Shown here: in pieces, positions 23,692 through 31,778 of the stretch
Numbering within the stretch: the first letter of the stretch is position 1
How the letters are laid out: each line of letters starts with the position of its first letter
DNA from: an uncultured Saprospiraceae bacterium
GTDB taxonomy: Bacteria; Bacteroidota; Bacteroidia; Chitinophagales; Saprospiraceae
Direction: 5' to 3'
DNA: 47,898 nt
Assembly: GCA_937923485.1 (NCBI GenBank)
Contig: CALDUE010000017.1
Location: forward strand, 1-47,898
Translations under genes and position numbers: made by a program
Notes under the pieces: model-generated
The model's database searches: none
What the model was told of the DNA's origin: nothing
The model's input: the letters and a program-made list of their open reading frames with translations, nothing else

Positions 23692-25206
23692 ATGCTCAAC
23701 AAGTCTCTACTCACATTACTTAGTGTTTGGTTAGTGCTATGCTGTACTCAGGTAACAGCACAATACGCGCAGGAGTTCAAAGTGAATCTCGCCGCAAACA
23801 AGAGTAAGATTATTAATGTCCCCGTTGGAGGACTCCAAGCGCTTACCGCAGAGTGGAAATCCAGCATCCAACGACCAACGACCCTTCAATATCGCTACGC
23901 AAAGCGAAACAAGAGCCTGACCGCTTGGACCAACTGGTCGCTCGAAAATGAAGCTGGTGCATCTGCGGCTAGCCTCCTTACGCTTCCTGGTCACGTTAGA
24001 AGAATTGAGGTCAAATCAACAAGTGAATTTGACGTAACTATCCGAGCACTTACCTACAACGAAACGGAGCAAGGATCAAAGCGATTCTCAGCGCTTGAGG
24101 CAAATAGCTGTCCATGTCCTGCACCGGCGGTAATAGATCGAAATTCATGGTGCCCGAACGGGGATTGTCCAATCGTCGATACCCCTACTCCACTCGACCC
24201 TGAATACCTCATCGTACACCACAGTGCTGGAAACCTTAGTGCAGATGTAGACTATGCACTCGTTGTGCGGGCGATCTACGACTTCCATGTCAACACGAAC
24301 GGATGGTCTGATATCGGATACAACCTTCTTGTGGCTCCGGACGGAACTGTCTACGAAGGACGCGGCACTGCTGCGCAAGGGGCTCACTTTTGCGGTGCCA
24401 ATGCAGGAACGCTTGGCGTTTGTATGCTAGGCAATTTTGTCGACCAAGCGCCTGCTACGACGGCCATGTCAGCCTTGACGACTCTTGGTTACTTTCTTTC
24501 TTGCGAGTTTGATATCGATGTAAATAGTACAGCTGCTCATCAGCCTTCCGGCAAAACCTTGACTGGACTTGCTGGACATCGCGACGGTTGTAGTACTGCA
24601 TGTCCAGGCGAACAACTTTACGTTCAACTGGACGAAGTTCGCGCAAACATTACCACTAGAATAGATGCAGGTTGTCAAGCGCTTGAAGCTCCTCAAGACC
24701 TTAGCGCAAGTGCACTTTCCGATGGAGCTGTGGGACTAGACTGGGAAGCATACACAGGAGCTAGCCGAATCATCATCGAACGCTCGATTAGTGTTCCAAG
24801 CAGCTACGAGCCAATCGCAGAAGTCGACGGATCACTTGCAATGTATACTGATCGCACAGCGCCTTCAGGAGCTAACTACTACCGCATCCGTGCACTTGTC
24901 GACGGCGAGCTTAGCGGCTTTAGCAACGAAGCATTGCTTGCTGTTTCTTCTTCGGAGGCTGGTCCACCATCCGTGCGCCCTCGCCTTGCACGAAATCCTG
25001 TTCGCGGACAAATAGAAATCAAAGATCTCGTTGCTCCTGTAGACATGGCATTTATTTCTGATGTTTCTGGTCGCACCGTGCTTGAGCTTAATGGTACCAC
25101 GCCGCGCTGGAATCTTAATCCAGGTCAACTTGCTAGGGGCAAGTACTGGATCATGATCTTCAGTGGAAACGAATGGTACACCGTCCCGATGGAGTACATG
25201 CCATAG
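23692..25206 (+). CDS. Secreted PGRP/amidase_2-type N-acetylmuramoyl-L-alanine amidase with FN3 and T9SS domains
   Basis: Likely cuts the amide bond between MurNAc and the peptide stem of peptidoglycan. The order is signal peptide (about 1-24, ending VTAQ), an N-terminal beta domain, and an amidase/PGRP domain (about 165-320). A fibronectin III-like domain (about 330-415) and a T9SS sorting domain (last 75 residues, with GRTVLELN and ARGKYWIMI) follow. Zinc ligands fit T7 lysozyme: a His of VHHS (176-177), H296 and C304 in GHRDGCSTACPG, with the same eight-residue spacing. T9SS export suggests action outside the cell, perhaps on other bacteria (inference). The 5' neighbour is another T9SS protein. 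Confidence 0.9.
   Translation: MLNKSLLTLLSVWLVLCCTQVTAQYAQEFKVNLAANKSKIINVPVGGLQALTAEWKSSIQRPTTLQYRYAKRNKSLTAWTNWSLENEAGASAASLLTLPGHVRRIEVKSTSEFDVTIRALTYNETEQGSKRFSALEANSCPCPAPAVIDRNSWCPNGDCPIVDTPTPLDPEYLIVHHSAGNLSADVDYALVVRAIYDFHVNTNGWSDIGYNLLVAPDGTVYEGRGTAAQGAHFCGANAGTLGVCMLGNFVDQAPATTAMSALTTLGYFLSCEFDIDVNSTAAHQPSGKTLTGLAGHRDGCSTACPGEQLYVQLDEVRANITTRIDAGCQALEAPQDLSASALSDGAVGLDWEAYTGASRIIIERSISVPSSYEPIAEVDGSLAMYTDRTAPSGANYYRIRALVDGELSGFSNEALLAVSSSEAGPPSVRPRLARNPVRGQIEIKDLVAPVDMAFISDVSGRTVLELNGTTPRWNLNPGQLARGKYWIMIFSGNEWYTVPMEYMP
24543..24557 (-). repeat. GTTTT-GNRA hairpin copy, GGAA loop
   Basis: GTTTT-GCC-GGAA-GGC, changed only at the loop N. Antisense in the amidase gene, reading QPSGKTL. 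Confidence 0.75.
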
Positions 25207-25225
25207 CGAGCTGCTGCTCAAATCT

Positions 25226-25263
25226 AAAAAGCCCATTCGCCTCAAAAGTGAATGGGCTTTTTT
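25226..25263 (+). terminator. Intrinsic terminator after the amidase gene
   Basis: A perfect 13-bp stem (AAAAAGCCCATTC with GAATGGGCTTTTT, 11-base loop) ending in six T. Confidence 0.9.
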
Positions 25264-25361
25264 CGTTTGGTCCACGGCCAGCCGCTTGCAGCATAATCTC
25301 ATACCCTTAGAACTTGAGTACTTTGAGCGTCTTTCAAGAATCAAGTTTCAACCACCATCCA

Positions 25362-26765
25362 ATGTCAACCTTCGAAAGAATAAACGCATACATCAAAGGG
25401 AGCGCAACTTTGAAGCTGATTGGCGTAGCAATTCTAGCCCTCATCTTACTGATTCCTGCAAGTATGGTCGACAGCTTGATTTGGGAACGTCAAAACTTGA
25501 GAGATGCTGCGATTTCTGAAATATCGGGCAAATGGGGAAATGCTCAGCGCCTCGCGGGCCCCGTCATTCAAGTACCTTTCAGCGAGACCATAACCACTGT
25601 TCTTTCAGATGGCAAGGAGAGTCAATCCACCAGACGTGGGGCTGCATACTTCTTGCCCGAAACTGTTGAATTTAAAGGAGCCACTGTCTCTGAAGAACGT
25701 TATCGCGGTATCTATGTCGCGGTGCTTTATACTGCAGATGTCACCGTAAAAGGCCGTTTCAAGCCTTTTGCACTCAACCGACTTGACGTGGATGAAGCTG
25801 CCCTTGATTGGTCGAGGGCTACGCTCGTTTTCGGTCTCAGCGACGTGCGCGGCATCGATAAACTTAGTGCACTTTCCTTCGAAGCTCAGACCGCTGAATT
25901 TGAACCTGGGACACCATCCTTTGGCCTCGTGCCAAGAGGGTTTCAAGCTCCAATAAGCTTATCACCAGATTTTGCTGGAGGAGAATTTTCGTTTGATCTG
26001 AACTTCCGCGGCAGCAGCATGATGGCCTTTGCTCCCTTGAGTGCCGAAACCAATGTGAGTCTCCAAAGTGATTGGGGAACACCAAAATTTACGGGCTCAT
26101 TTTTACCAGATGAGCGCAACATTGACGGGGCAGGTTTTGGCGCAAGCTGGAAAATACTCGAAGTGAATCGTCCCATTCCTCAAGAAGGTACGATACGCAC
26201 GGGGAAGAGTGATAGCTACGCTGTTTTTAACGATCACAAGTTTGACAAGTACGCCAACGATGTGCCGCAGGCGGGCGTCTATGACTTTGGAGTGCGTTTC
26301 CTACTACCTGTGGATGAATACCGCAAAATCAGTCGCTCTGCTAAGTACTCAGCTCTCTTCATTGCGGCTACCTTCCTTACCTTTTTCTTTATAGAAGTCC
26401 TCAACGGCCGTCGGCTTCACCCCGTTCAATATTTACTCGTGGGCTTCGCGGTAGTCTTGTTTTATGTGCTGCTTCTTTCCTTGAGCGAGCACATTGGCTT
26501 CAACTGGTCATACCTCGCTTCTACCCTGATGATCCTTGGATTGATCACTGGTTACACCTCCGCCGTCCTGAAAAATCGTCGACTAACAGTATTCGTCACG
26601 TCCATCCTCGCGGTGCTTTATGGGTTCTTCTACAGTCTACTCCAGCTAGAAGACTATAGCCTTTTACTGGGTTCACTCGGCCTTCTACTTGCACTTGGAG
26701 CGGTGATGTACCTCACGCGAAAGACCAATTGGTACTCGCTCAACACCAATGAGAAGCAAGACTAA
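25362..26765 (+). CDS. creD: CreD family inner membrane protein
   Basis: Membrane protein of the CreD family, linked in enterobacteria to envelope integrity and colicin tolerance; its molecular role is unclear. The 467-residue protein has an N-terminal helix (LKLIGVAILALILLIPASMV), then a large periplasmic domain starting with WGNAQRLAGPVIQVPF. The C-terminal cluster of about five helices begins near residue 325 (YSALFIAATFLTFFFIEVLNGRRLHPVQYLLVGFAV), the most conserved part of the family. The ATG at 25362 (MSTFERINAYIKG) is chosen over a TTG at 25314. No creBC two-component genes are nearby. The stop lies in a 14-bp perfect fold-back (26757-26797), and a GCAA-loop GTTTT hairpin is at 26134. 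Confidence 0.9.
   Translation: MSTFERINAYIKGSATLKLIGVAILALILLIPASMVDSLIWERQNLRDAAISEISGKWGNAQRLAGPVIQVPFSETITTVLSDGKESQSTRRGAAYFLPETVEFKGATVSEERYRGIYVAVLYTADVTVKGRFKPFALNRLDVDEAALDWSRATLVFGLSDVRGIDKLSALSFEAQTAEFEPGTPSFGLVPRGFQAPISLSPDFAGGEFSFDLNFRGSSMMAFAPLSAETNVSLQSDWGTPKFTGSFLPDERNIDGAGFGASWKILEVNRPIPQEGTIRTGKSDSYAVFNDHKFDKYANDVPQAGVYDFGVRFLLPVDEYRKISRSAKYSALFIAATFLTFFFIEVLNGRRLHPVQYLLVGFAVVLFYVLLLSLSEHIGFNWSYLASTLMILGLITGYTSAVLKNRRLTVFVTSILAVLYGFFYSLLQLEDYSLLLGSLGLLLALGAVMYLTRKTNWYSLNTNEKQD
26134..26148 (+). repeat. GTTTT-GNRA hairpin copy, GCAA loop
   Basis: GTTTT-GGC-GCAA-GCT, changed only at the loop N. Sense in creD, reading GFGASW. Confidence 0.75.
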
Positions 26766-26797
26766 CTTTTATTCTTCTCGATCAAAAGTTAGTCTTG
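26757..26797. repeat. Perfect 14-bp inverted repeat over the creD stop codon
   Basis: The last creD codons and stop (26757-26770) recur inverted at 26784-26797 with a 13-base loop. A short T stretch lies in the 5' arm only. Together with the recG case it makes two genes whose 3' end is copied back in inverted form. Confidence 0.85.
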
Positions 26798-26811
26798 CCT
26801 AACTTGCAGCC

Positions 26812-27837
26812 GTGAGGAATCCTTTGTTATTTCTTGTTAGCGTTTGTTTGCTTTCGGCTTTCGCCAAAACTAGTTCTGCGCAGGCGGTCGAAGATGACCG
26901 TCCTCTCGTGGTGAGTACTGCGAGCATTTTTGCCGACATGGCCGAGGTAATTGCAGGTAATGTGATTCGAGTCGAAAGCATCGTCCCACTTGGCGGTGAT
27001 CCACATACTTATGAACCAACGCCTGAGGCAGCCAAGCTGGTAACTTCTGCCGATCTGATTTTACGCAATGGGCTAACCTTCGAAGGCTGGCTCAATGAGT
27101 TGATCAAGTATTCGGGTACTGAGGCTCCTGTTACCTTAATTACTAAAGGCATCGAACCGCTCGGATCTATTGCCTATGCAGGTAGTAGTGATCCCCACGC
27201 ATGGATGAATGCAGGCAATGGGCTGATCTACGCAAAGAATATCTATAGAGCGCTCAGCCTCACTTTTCCCGAGTATGCTGATCAATTTGAGTTTAACTAT
27301 CGCCTATACAAAAGCGATATCGAACGACTTGATGCATGGATCAGGGACACGGTGCAGGTTATCCCAAAGACACAACGCGTGCTCATCACTTCACACGATG
27401 CCTTTCAATATTTTGGAGCGGCTTATGGACTTCGACTCGAAGCCATCCTTGGAACGAGCACCGATGCAGACGCACAGACTAGCGACGTAGCTCGCGTAAT
27501 ACAGCTGATCGTCGATAGCAGAGTACCAGCGGTCTTCATTGAGACCACCGTCAACCCGAAACTTATTCGACAGATCGCAGACGATACCGGCGCACGCATA
27601 GGAGGAAGCCTCTATAGTGATTCCTTGGGAGATAAAGACAGTCCGGCGAGTACCTATATCAAGATGCTCCAATTCAATACTCGGACCATTGTAGCGGCCT
27701 TGAGCGGTTCGAACACGCAACTGAGTGCTGACGATGGGTTTGAGGAAGATGAAGGCAGTATTCCACTGCTTGTCGGTACGCTGCTTGTTGTTTTTGCCTT
27801 AGGCTTCATCATCATGTTTCGATATGGACAAAAGTGA
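26812..27837 (+). CDS. Metal-binding protein of an ABC uptake system (ZnuA/TroA family)
   Basis: Solute-binding protein for Zn or Mn uptake. A signal peptide (about 1-24) is followed by the cluster A-I fold with ligands H65 in GGDPHTYEPTP, H129 in DPHAWMN, H195 in SHDAFQYFG and D270 in YSDSLG. Three His plus Asp is the set seen in ZnuA and TroA. It lacks the His-rich loop common in ZnuA. Unusually, it ends in a hydrophobic helix and short basic tail (IPLLVGTLLVVFALGFIIMFRYGQK, cut by position 341), suggesting inner-membrane anchoring. It starts with GTG at 26812, just after the creD fold-back. The ATPase gene follows after 4 bases, and no permease follows. Confidence 0.92.
   Translation: MRNPLLFLVSVCLLSAFAKTSSAQAVEDDRPLVVSTASIFADMAEVIAGNVIRVESIVPLGGDPHTYEPTPEAAKLVTSADLILRNGLTFEGWLNELIKYSGTEAPVTLITKGIEPLGSIAYAGSSDPHAWMNAGNGLIYAKNIYRALSLTFPEYADQFEFNYRLYKSDIERLDAWIRDTVQVIPKTQRVLITSHDAFQYFGAAYGLRLEAILGTSTDADAQTSDVARVIQLIVDSRVPAVFIETTVNPKLIRQIADDTGARIGGSLYSDSLGDKDSPASTYIKMLQFNTRTIVAALSGSNTQLSADDGFEEDEGSIPLLVGTLLVVFALGFIIMFRYGQK
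26856..26870 (-). repeat. GTTTT-GNRA hairpin copy in a signal peptide
   Basis: GTTTT-GGC-GAAA-GCC, fully paired. Antisense in the signal-peptide codons of the metal-binding protein, reading SAFAKT. Confidence 0.85.
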
Positions 27838-27841
27838 ACCA

Positions 27842-28597
27842 ATGGCAAATCAAGATCAATATGCGATTCAGGTAGAAGCGCTCAATGTGTCTTATGACCG
27901 CAAGCGAGTGCTCTCTGCAGTGTACCTCAACCTAAAGCCTGGACTCGTTTATGGACTACTCGGCCCCAATGGCGCGGGAAAGTCTACCCTCTTCAAAGCG
28001 ATTTTAGACTTGATAGACGTTGACACCGGTCGCGTGCTTATCAATGGAGGATCCGTACAAGATATTCGTAAGGAAGTGGTGTACGTTCCGCAACGAGATG
28101 ATGTTGACCTAAGTTTTCCAGCGACGGTGTATGACGTAGTACGCATGGGTCGGTTTCCACATGTGAGCTTAATGCAACGTCTAGGTAAAGCAGACAAACT
28201 TGCCATTAACGAAGCTCTTGAAAAGCTAGGGATTAGCCACCTGAGAGATCGTCAGATTGGGCAACTATCTGGGGGACAGCAACAGCGCGTATTCTTAGCC
28301 AGAGCTATGGCTCAACAAGCAGATATTTGGTTTTTGGACGAGCCGTTTGTAGGCGTTGATGCTACTACAGAAGCTCGCATCATGACGCTTCTACATGACC
28401 TCGCAAATCAAGGTCGAACCGTGATCGTCATTCACCATGACCTGAGCACCGTTCGTAATTATTTCGATCAAGTGATCTTAATGAATCAGCGCATCGTAGC
28501 TTACGGAAAGACGAGTGAAATTTTCACGGACGAAAAAGTCGCCGAAACTTATGGTAGTCAGACCTCTATTCAGCACCGGACAAATTTACTGGGTTAA
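27842..28597 (+). CDS. Metal ABC transporter ATP-binding protein
   Basis: ATPase that drives Zn/Mn-type uptake with the preceding binding protein. The 251-residue protein has Walker A GLLGPNGAGKSTLF (about 38-46), a Q-loop in VVYVPQRDDVD, signature LSGGQQQRVFLARAM, Walker B IWFLDEPF, and the H-loop VIVIHHDL. The FPATVYDVVRMGRF segment is typical of the Mn/Zn subfamily (MntB/ZnuC/SitB). The ATG at 27842 lies four bases after the binding-protein stop; an ATG at 27824 would overlap it by 14 bases. Since no permease gene follows, the likely partner is the permease/DtxR fusion at 10780-12039 (inference). Confidence 0.93.
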   Translation: MANQDQYAIQVEALNVSYDRKRVLSAVYLNLKPGLVYGLLGPNGAGKSTLFKAILDLIDVDTGRVLINGGSVQDIRKEVVYVPQRDDVDLSFPATVYDVVRMGRFPHVSLMQRLGKADKLAINEALEKLGISHLRDRQIGQLSGGQQQRVFLARAMAQQADIWFLDEPFVGVDATTEARIMTLLHDLANQGRTVIVIHHDLSTVRNYFDQVILMNQRIVAYGKTSEIFTDEKVAETYGSQTSIQHRTNLLG

Positions 28598-28638
28598 AAA
28601 AGCTTTCCTTTTAAAGATCTGCCTTACCTAGCAAGTAC

Positions 28639-29274
28639 ATGCCTGCTTTACAATTCGAACGCTTTGCGCCTGAGATACAGGCGATAGTTTGGGAAGGGAG
28701 TGAATCACCTGCCGAACTTCTCGATCCGCTACCTGAAGCGTGGAGGGGTCAATTACCACACAATGATGTACGTTTAAAGGACACTTTAAGCGCCCGTAGA
28801 GCGCTACTTGCCTTGGCTCCAGATGCAGCCAGAGACGGCTTTGAGAAAGATAACTTTGGCAAACCTCACTTCAAAGGTCTTGATACGCTTGAGTTCTCGC
28901 TCTCTCATTCGCATGGACACGCCGCCGCACTTGTAAGTCCGCAAGCATGTGGAGTAGACCTTCAGCTACGGGTTGATAAAATCCTCAAACTGCGGAGAAA
29001 ATTCGAACGCCCAGACGAGCGTGCTTTTATCGAAGGACAAGCAGACGAAGTCGGAGCATTACACGTCTTATGGGGTGCGAAAGAATCCTTGTTTAAGCTC
29101 TGGGGTAAGCGCCTCATTGATTGGCACGAACACCTCATCGTGTATGAGTTTGAACACAATCCAAAAGGCGGTGAATTCAAAGGAGAAGTGCGCAAGGACG
29201 GTGTCGTTATACGCGCTAAGTTGTGGTTTAGGTGGATTGGTGACTACTGTTTGGTCGCGGCTGTTGCCGATTAG
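28639..29274 (+). CDS. 4'-phosphopantetheinyl transferase superfamily protein
   Basis: Transfers the phosphopantetheine arm of CoA to a carrier-protein serine. The motif order fits the Sfp-like group: FGKPHFKGLDTLEFSLSHSH (substrate-binding), GVDLQ with the Mg-binding Asp (about residue 104), and WGAKESLFKLWGK with the Mg-binding Glu and conserved Lys (about 150). 211 residues is normal for the monomeric type. No polyketide or peptide synthetase is in the window, so the carrier may be fatty acid ACP or a distant cluster. It is about 40 bases downstream of the ABC ATPase on the same strand and may be cotranscribed. Confidence 0.9.
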   Translation: MPALQFERFAPEIQAIVWEGSESPAELLDPLPEAWRGQLPHNDVRLKDTLSARRALLALAPDAARDGFEKDNFGKPHFKGLDTLEFSLSHSHGHAAALVSPQACGVDLQLRVDKILKLRRKFERPDERAFIEGQADEVGALHVLWGAKESLFKLWGKRLIDWHEHLIVYEFEHNPKGGEFKGEVRKDGVVIRAKLWFRWIGDYCLVAAVAD

Positions 29275-29342
29275 ATTAATCTTAACGTTCTGCTCGAAAC
29301 AGCCCTGCAAGTCAAGGCGTTAATTTGCTACAAAACTTCAAT

Positions 29343-30032
29343 ATGAAACTGTTTCTTTCCCTTTCTGCATCGATTTTGCTCTTGTTCGGTGCTTGTGCCA
29401 ACGCACAAACAAATCCTGCCTCTAACGATAACATGGCCGTCAAGTCTATGGAGAAGAAGCCAGCTCAAATTGCTGCTCCAGATAAGAATTTGCCTGTTGC
29501 ATACCTCGCTGGCGGCTGCTTCTGGTGCATTGAAGCAAGTATGGAAAGAATCAAAGGTGTGCAAGCTGTTATTAGCGGATACAGCGGCGGAGAGAAGTCG
29601 ACCGCAGACTATAAAACAGTCTCTTCTGGTGCGAGCAAGCATGCTGAGGCAATCGCAGTCTCTTACGATCCGAAAGTCATTAGCTACCGTACGCTGCTTG
29701 ATGTATTCTTCATCGCACACGATCCAACCACGTTAAATCGTCAAGGTCCTGATGTAGGAACACAATATCGGTCTGAGATTTTCTATACCTCAGCAGAGGA
29801 AGAAGCAACAGCAAAATCTGTGATTGACAGCATTAACCAGTCTGGATATTATAGCAATCCGATCGTGACGAAACTTAGCAAATTCGACGCTTTTTATGAT
29901 GCAGAAGATTACCACCAAGGGTATTATGACCTCCACCCTAATAATGGCTACATCACCAACGTGAGTCGTCCGAAAGTCTTAAAAACTGAGAAGTATTTCC
30001 CTAACCTAATTAAGCCTGAGTACAAAAAGTAA
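29343..30032 (+). CDS. msrA: Peptide methionine-S-sulfoxide reductase MsrA, exported lipoprotein form
   Basis: Reduces the S-epimer of methionine sulfoxide in oxidised proteins. Catalytic motif AGGCFWCIEASMERIKGV, with nucleophile C59, then GYSGGEKSTADYKTV, HAEAIAVSYDP, and HDPTTLNRQGPDVGTQYRSEIF are all present. The N-terminus (MKLFLSLSASILLLFGACANAQ) is a signal peptide with a likely lipobox LFGAC, placing the enzyme in the envelope. Most MsrA proteins are cytoplasmic. There is no fused MsrB domain; 229 residues with export signal. The ATG at 29343 is preferred over one six codons upstream at 29325. A strong terminator follows. Confidence 0.95.
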   Translation: MKLFLSLSASILLLFGACANAQTNPASNDNMAVKSMEKKPAQIAAPDKNLPVAYLAGGCFWCIEASMERIKGVQAVISGYSGGEKSTADYKTVSSGASKHAEAIAVSYDPKVISYRTLLDVFFIAHDPTTLNRQGPDVGTQYRSEIFYTSAEEEATAKSVIDSINQSGYYSNPIVTKLSKFDAFYDAEDYHQGYYDLHPNNGYITNVSRPKVLKTEKYFPNLIKPEYKK

Positions 30033-30081
30033 TCGGCTTTTATGAGCGATCAGATTCAGGATTAGAGTTCCAAAACAAAGC

Positions 30082-30119
30082 AGGACTGTAGATGAACGCA
30101 TCTACAGTCCTTTTTTTTT
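30082..30119 (+). terminator. Intrinsic terminator after msrA
   Basis: A perfect 13-bp stem (AGGACTGTAGATG with CATCTACAGTCCT), 4-base loop AACG, followed by nine T. Confidence 0.95.
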
Positions 30120-30492
30120 CGCGGTTCTAGGTTGTTTTTGAGCACTCCTTACTGGCATACTCAAATCCTCAGCTTATCTGCGGTACGCGAAAGCATGTCT
30201 GCTGGCGTATCGAAAGCGGATGCAAGATGAGGTCATCTTTCTGCTTGAGGTGATTATTAGGTACGATGAATAAGCGCTGGGATCAAACCTTACTAATTTA
30301 ATAGCCTATAAGTTTGTGAAGTCAAGTTACAAGCGCTAACAGTAACATTCTACAAAGGTAGGCTGGGGCTTAGCATGGAGAATCCAATCCGATGATTGTT
30401 TTCTTAGAGACTTAAGCCTCATGAATGCTAAAAGTCTTTCTAAAGGTATGTTTATGTACGCAAAGCGTGGTCGCAAACGCTGATCATTTCAG
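30120..30492. other. Intergenic region without a recognised gene
   Basis: 373 bases between convergent genes. It contains an inverted repeat AAGATGA-GG-TCATCTT (30224-30239) and two GAAAGC-containing segments near 30185 and 30212. No convincing gene or RNA is visible. Confidence 0.4.
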
Positions 30493-31719
30493 CTACTCGC
30501 CTTCCTTGATTTTAGTAGGTTTTACTGTTCTATCAATTTTCGCAGGCTTCTCTACCTCCAAATCTCCTTCTTCCGCTGGAACGAATTCGCCGTCGATAAC
30601 TACCGCTGGACCATAGGTATAAAGATCAACAAGTTCTGCTCGTTTTTCGGCAGTAAGACCATACTCCTGCTCAAGGAATGCTTCAACACTGCCGTATTTT
30701 TCATCAATGGCATCGTATGCTGCATTGATGTAGCGCCTATCTACGACCATGAGGGGAGCTATGGTTGAGATATTCAAGTTTCGCTTGACGATTGAGGCAT
30801 AGCGCAGTTTTTTCAGGCGATTTGCATTCAATTCGTAGCGATAATAGTTGCTTAGTAGGTAATCTTCAATAATGGTATCTCTACCTACATTGATAGCACT
30901 CAAGAGTAGTAAAGTGGCAAAACCCGTGCGGTCCTTTCCTGAGGTACAGTGGTATACGATTGGTCCTTTGCCCTCCAGTAAACAGTCAATAAATGGTTTG
31001 AATCGTTGAGACATATCTGTAGCGAACAAACGGTTTCCCTGCACGAGGATATCGCTGGCCTCTATTTCAGAAATCTCGCCACTCAGGATACGCTCCTTTA
31101 TATGCGTTGTGTCTTCTACGTCGAAATATATGGGCTCATTGATGTATTCTAAGCCTTCTATGTTAGGGAGAATGTTTGGGTCTTCCTCGACCTCACTTTC
31201 ACTACGAAAATCATAAACCGTTTGTAAGCCAAGTGACTCCAAATACTTGAGGTCATTTTTAGTCAATGCACTCAATCGATCCGAGCGATAAATCTGTCCC
31301 CATCGTACAAATCGACCATCGCGTGTTGGTATACCGCCGATATCGCGGAAGTTGTTTGATCCTGAGAGAGGTATGAGCTGATCAGAAACGATTAGCGTAT
31401 CGCCTTTTTCCGTTAGCATACCCACAAAATAACGGTCGGCTAGGCCAGGATTTTTGATTATGGTACGCTTTCCTTGACGCTCGCCATAGGGTTTAGTCCA
31501 ATCGATATTGGTAGGACGAGTGCCCAAGAATATTGGCTGCACCCCACCTTCATTTGTTCTAAGGAGGTAATCACCGTCTGCTTGGCGTATAAGGTTAATT
31601 CTAGTGTCTGGAGTTACCTCAGGGGCATCCAAAGTAATCTTCTCGCCGCATCCAACGACAAATGCCGTTGTAAAGCACAGAAGGATCGTTAAAAGCTGAA
31701 TTTTTCGTCGTGTGAACAT
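30493..31719 (-). CDS. Lipoprotein tyrosine/serine phosphatase (Y_phosphatase3-like)
   Basis: Probable protein tyrosine or phosphoinositide-type phosphatase on the envelope. The N-terminal signal ends in a lipobox-like VVGC. An N-terminal domain (about 25-125) precedes the phosphatase core, with NFRDIGGIPTRDGRFVRWGQIYRSDRLSAL and the P-loop HCTSGKDRTGF (about residues 252-262, Cys-x5-Arg nucleophile loop). This matches the Bacteroidota PF13350-type family. The C-terminal tail is rich in Glu/Lys and seems disordered. The extra N-terminal domain often has a beta-sandwich role in this family (inference). Substrates are unknown. The glycosyltransferase upstream on the same strand starts its own unit. 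Confidence 0.88.
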   Translation of the reverse strand: MFTRRKIQLLTILLCFTTAFVVGCGEKITLDAPEVTPDTRINLIRQADGDYLLRTNEGGVQPIFLGTRPTNIDWTKPYGERQGKRTIIKNPGLADRYFVGMLTEKGDTLIVSDQLIPLSGSNNFRDIGGIPTRDGRFVRWGQIYRSDRLSALTKNDLKYLESLGLQTVYDFRSESEVEEDPNILPNIEGLEYINEPIYFDVEDTTHIKERILSGEISEIEASDILVQGNRLFATDMSQRFKPFIDCLLEGKGPIVYHCTSGKDRTGFATLLLLSAINVGRDTIIEDYLLSNYYRYELNANRLKKLRYASIVKRNLNISTIAPLMVVDRRYINAAYDAIDEKYGSVEAFLEQEYGLTAEKRAELVDLYTYGPAVVIDGEFVPAEEGDLEVEKPAKIDRTVKPTKIKEGE

Positions 31720-31778
31720 GTATTTATTTAACGTGCTAAACCGTCGCGGTTGTTTACGACTCGCTGAAATTACTTAAA

